A DNA stretch of 7,434 nt from STC-54 sp964504665 (GTDB taxonomy: Bacteria > Patescibacteriota > Microgenomatia > Daviesbacterales > UBA10151). The stretch is taken from the NCBI GenBank assembly GCA_964504665.1, contig CAZDEH010000037.1, positions 1-7,434 of the forward strand, read 5' to 3'. The notes below the pieces were generated by a model. That model ran no database searches, was not told the DNA's origin, and saw only the letters and a list, made by a program, of their open reading frames with translations. Below, piece by piece: positions 6,289-7,434 of the stretch. The translations under genes were made by a program, and so were the position numbers. Each line of letters opens with the position of its first letter. The stretch's first letter is position 1.

Positions 6289-6332
6289 TTTTCTATTTTT
6301 CTATGAGATAGATTGACAAACGAGTCTAATAC

Positions 6333-6725
6333 TTAGAAAAGGGATTTTAACTTTTTATCAAGTGTTAGCAGAGGAACATTGTTGTTTTGGGCAAGATAAA
6401 GATATGAAGCATCATAAACAGAAAGACCGTTGGTTAAGCTTAAATCAAATACTTTTTCTAAATCTGTTTCTATAAGTTCTATTCTAAGCTTCAGAAAATC
6501 CTTAATGATAATTATGGCATTTCGCTGAGCTATTCTTTTAGGTATAGCATTTTTTAAGCTGTTAGTTACTTCAAAAGGGAGTATTAGAGGAGCAATAAAA
6601 TTAACTCTTCCTTGTAGGTATTGATCAAAAATTACTTTTACTTGTTCTGATTGCTCATCTGGTAATAGAAAAGCAAGCATAAAAGAAGCATCGATGGTAT
6701 ATATTTTAATATTTTCTTCCGGCAT
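6333..6725 (-). CDS. PIN-domain toxin (VapC-like ribonuclease), second TA locus
   Basis: This 130-residue protein has the usual VapC length and the full set of acidic residues that bind Mg2+ in PIN ribonucleases: Asp12 (TIDASFMLAFLL), Glu52 (PFEVTNSL), Asp105 (SVYDASYLYLA) and Asp123 (LTLDKKL). It would cleave a specific RNA, often tRNA or rRNA in this family, when released from its antitoxin. It differs clearly from the PIN toxin at 741-1181, so this is not a local duplication. The ATG (6723-6725) lies inside the antitoxin gene with a 20-bp overlap. There is no good SD, so translation probably depends on coupling to the antitoxin. The stop is 44 bp from the stop of the convergent 593-residue gene. 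Confidence 0.92.
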   Translation of the reverse strand: MPEENIKIYTIDASFMLAFLLPDEQSEQVKVIFDQYLQGRVNFIAPLILPFEVTNSLKNAIPKRIAQRNAIIIIKDFLKLRIELIETDLEKVFDLSLTNGLSVYDASYLYLAQNNNVPLLTLDKKLKSLF

Positions 6726-6951
6726 TTATCAGGGCTTTATAATCTATCTTCCCTTTAAAAGGTTTAGGTCTGTGCTTAAGTATCGATTCAACAGCCTTAC
6801 GTCTTTGTTCCAGCATTTTTGTTTCATTAATATCTTTTTTTGCAATTTCCCTGATATATTCAGCCACAGAAATTTTTCTAGCTTCAGCTAGCTTCACAAG
6901 TTTATCCCATAACTGCTCATCAAATAATATTTGGGCTCTTTTGGTTAACAT
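6706..6951 (-). CDS. Small antitoxin, ribbon-helix-helix-like (VapB/CopG type)
   Basis: From the ATG at 6949-6951 this is 81 residues. The N terminus (TKRAQILFDEQLWDKLVKLAEARKISV, continuing AEYIREIAKK) fits the ribbon-helix-helix pattern of an N-terminal strand and two helices used by many VapB antitoxins. The basic tail (about 47-81, with HRPKPFKGKIDY) would wrap the toxin. The frame stays open to an ATG at 7083. I reject that start, because the promoter at 6962-6989 lies inside the extension. Five in-frame ATGs occur at 6975, 6969, 6963, 6957 and 6951 (MCML, then MCMCML). I chose the last because the antitoxin domain begins there and it lies 10 nt from the -10, as for other genes here. The end overlaps the PIN toxin start. 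Antitoxin function is inferred from fold pattern and position. Confidence 0.8.
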   Translation of the reverse strand: MLTKRAQILFDEQLWDKLVKLAEARKISVAEYIREIAKKDINETKMLEQRRKAVESILKHRPKPFKGKIDYKALINAGRKY

Positions 6952-6961
6952 ACACATACAC

Positions 6962-6989
6962 ATTAACATACACATATAATTTTTGTCAA
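6962..6989 (-). promoter_or_regulatory. Promoter of the second TA operon
   Basis: On the minus strand TTGACA (6984-6989) is followed after 16 bp by GTTAAT (6962-6967), 10 nt before the chosen ATG. The -35 lies in a 16-nt block identical to that of the first TA promoter. The spacer and start region carry ATGTGT/ATGTTA hexamer repeats that may act as an operator. Confidence 0.5.
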
Positions 6990-7014
6990 GTATTTTATTC
7001 CACAAGATTCCAGA

Positions 7015-7043
7015 TTGACAAGTGAACCTGGTTTTGGTAGAAT
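7015..7043 (+). promoter_or_regulatory. Strong sigma70-type promoter facing tRNA-Ala
   Basis: A perfect TTGACA (7015-7020), a 17-bp spacer and TAGAAT (7038-7043) match consensus at 11 of 12 positions. Transcription would start near 7050 and reach the tRNA after a leader of about 147 nt. A weaker pair, TTAAAA (7162-7167) and TAAAAT (7185-7190) with 17 bp between them, would start exactly at the first tRNA base and is an alternative. Confidence 0.7.
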
Positions 7044-7112
7044 TTCTTTCAGTGATCAGTTCACAAACGATGTCGAGAACCAACGTAATTAAATATTAGC
7101 CTCTTTGCTTCG

Positions 7113-7136
7113 GGTCTTCCTGATGCAAGGAAGGCC
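7113..7136 (+). other. Hairpin in the leader upstream of tRNA-Ala
   Basis: GGTCTTCCT (7113-7121) can pair with AGGAAGGCC (7128-7136) over 9 bp, including one G-U, around a 6-nt loop GATGCA. No T-tract follows, so it is not an intrinsic terminator. It may be a processing signal in the tRNA precursor or part of a small RNA. Confidence 0.4.
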
Positions 7137-7196
7137 AAAACAGCGTTGTATCCCTCCATAATTAAAAATTAAATATTTAGAACTTAAAATCGGGTC

Positions 7197-7272
7197 GGGC
7201 CCATGGCTCAGTTGGTAGAGCGCCTCATTTGCAATGAGGAGGTCAGGAGTTCGAATCTCCTTGGGTCCACCA
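7197..7272 (+). tRNA. trnA: tRNA-Ala (anticodon TGC), CCA encoded
   Basis: The full cloverleaf can be drawn. The acceptor stem GGGCCCA (7197-7203) pairs with TGGGTCC (7262-7268) and includes the G3-U70 wobble pair that identifies tRNA-Ala. The D stem is GCTC/GAGC (7206-7209, 7218-7221). The anticodon stem CCTCA/TGAGG (7223-7227, 7235-7239) encloses loop TTTGCAA with anticodon TGC at 7230-7232. The T stem AGGAG/CTCCT (7245-7249, 7257-7261) encloses TTCGAAT. Discriminator A is 7269 and CCA (7270-7272) is encoded. It is transcribed from the + strand promoter upstream and has no neighbouring rRNA in view. An 11-bp inverted repeat spans its 3' end. Confidence 0.98.
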
Positions 7273-7280
7273 AGGAGATT
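7254..7280. repeat. Perfect 11-bp inverted repeat spanning the tRNA 3' end
   Basis: AATCTCCTTGG (7254-7264) and CCAAGGAGATT (7270-7280) are exact inverted copies around a 5-nt loop GTCCA. The left arm is the T-arm and acceptor 3' side of the tRNA; the right arm starts with the encoded CCA. In RNA this hairpin would compete with the T stem and acceptor stem until the trailer is removed. Confidence 0.85.
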
Positions 7281-7345
7281 AGCGGTTCGCCCGCCTGCCA
7301 AAGCTACGCTTAGGCGTTAGCGGGCAGGAGCCCGCTCGGGTCCAC
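7263..7345. repeat. Direct repeat GGGTCCAC flanking a GC-rich segment after the tRNA
   Basis: GGGTCCAC occurs at the tRNA 3' end (7263-7270) and again at 7338-7345, 75 bp apart. The second copy is preceded by CAGGAG (7325-7330), which also precedes the T-loop in the tRNA (7244-7249). The arrangement looks like a partial duplication of the tRNA 3' end around an inserted sequence, or a small att-like scar. Confidence 0.55.
7281..7336 (+). repeat. GC-rich nested hairpin (REP-like) downstream of tRNA-Ala
   Basis: Nested arms pair in order: AGCGG (7281-7285) with CCGCT (7332-7336), CCTGCC (7294-7299) with GGCAGG (7323-7328), and GCTACGC (7303-7309) with GCG-T-TAGC (7314-7321, one bulged T) around loop TTAG. 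The segment is far richer in GC than its surroundings. No T-tract follows closely, so it is more like a REP element or processing barrier than a terminator. Confidence 0.6.
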
Positions 7346-7346
7346 A

Positions 7347-7434
7347 GCGTTTGTACTTAGGTTAGGCTACTTAAGTAATTTAAGTTACTCAATCTAGGTA
7401 GAAGAGCAAAAACCTAGTTTGCACTTTGAAATGT
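7347..7434. other. Right-end intergenic region, no gene seen
   Basis: This AT-rich end holds no convincing coding sequence. It contains two weak inverted repeats: ACTTAA/TTAAGT (7369-7374, 7380-7385) and CTAGGT/ACCTAG (7394-7399, 7412-7417). TAGGTT (7358-7363) could pair instead with AACCTA (7411-7416), giving mutually exclusive structures. Neither hairpin has a proper U-tract. Confidence 0.4.

Noticed and set aside
6694..6891. Plus-strand 65-residue ORF opposite the second TA pair
   Set aside because: It lies antisense to two well-supported genes and is a Phe/Ser-rich shadow reading.
741..6951. The two TA loci as a duplicated pair or a flanking set for one defence island
   Set aside because: The antitoxins have different folds, the PIN toxins are dissimilar, and the genes between them (gap, pilin, orphan proteins) do not look like a defence island.
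6952..7083. Longer N terminus for the second antitoxin starting at 7083
   Set aside because: The extension contains the TTGACA promoter and the divergent tRNA promoter, has an odd composition, and the antitoxin domain begins at the last ATG (6951).
7070..7099. Nine-codon ORF (MSRTNVIKY) in the leader before tRNA-Ala
   Set aside because: It could be a leader peptide, but there is no SD and no control codons, and an ORF this short arises by chance.
7089..7301. Minus-strand ORF of 70 residues over the tRNA (contains KEIRTPDLLIANEALYQLSHGP)
   Set aside because: This is the antisense translation of tRNA-Ala, a well-known spurious ORF type in databases. The tRNA fold is complete.
7394..7417. CTAGGT/ACCTAG hairpin as the tRNA terminator
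   Set aside because: The stem is 6 bp with a 12-nt loop and is followed by TTTGCACTTT rather than a T-run. Listed only as a weak inverted repeat.
1..7434. Alternative genetic code (TGA as Gly or Trp)
   Set aside because: No gene ends in TGA, which prompted the check, but all genes are full length without in-frame TGA. Nine stops are too few to infer recoding.

Overview
The window is AT-rich bacterial DNA with two partner-type toxin-antitoxin (TA) loci, a type IV pilin-like gene, glyceraldehyde-3-phosphate dehydrogenase (GAPDH), a tRNA-Ala and several proteins I cannot name. The style (low GC, compact genes, a pilin-like gene in an unusual operon, large orphan proteins) suggests an uncultivated lineage such as Patescibacteria/CPR. 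That is inference; nothing here fixes the taxonomy. Standard genetic code fits: nine stop codons are visible, seven TAA and two TAG, with no in-frame TGA needed.

Layout. Positions 1-570 (+) are the 3' end of a secreted or surface protein that enters from the left, with a Thr/Pro linker followed by a beta-rich domain. Positions 741-1429 (-) are a Phd/YefM-type antitoxin and an overlapping PIN-domain toxin, with a clear operator/promoter at 1436-1479. Positions 1564-2742 (-) encode a putative Tat-exported protein with an HEFNH zinc-binding motif. A divergent promoter region (2743-2833) separates it from gap (2834-3922, +), which is followed after 2 bp by a type IV prepilin-like gene (3925-4455, +). 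Positions 4507-6288 (+) encode a 593-residue orphan protein. Positions 6333-6951 (-) are a second TA pair, a small ribbon-helix-helix-like antitoxin and a PIN toxin, again overlapping. A + strand promoter (7015-7043) points at tRNA-Ala(TGC) at 7197-7272. The right end (7273-7434) has no gene but holds unusual palindromic DNA.

Themes. (1) The first gene of most transcription units has its -10 box only 6-11 nt before the ATG and little or no Shine-Dalgarno (SD) sequence, which predicts leaderless or nearly leaderless mRNAs. Two downstream genes (toxin 1 and the pilin) have good SDs. (2) The two TA promoters share an identical 16-nt block around the -35 box. (3) GC-rich or palindromic segments sit inside gap, inside the metalloprotease-like gene and just after the tRNA. 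In gap the palindrome coincides with about 25 extra residues. These could be small mobile palindromic elements, some of them tolerated inside proteins. I see no transposase, integrase, CRISPR array or multigene defence system, and no wholly new system that I can claim with confidence.
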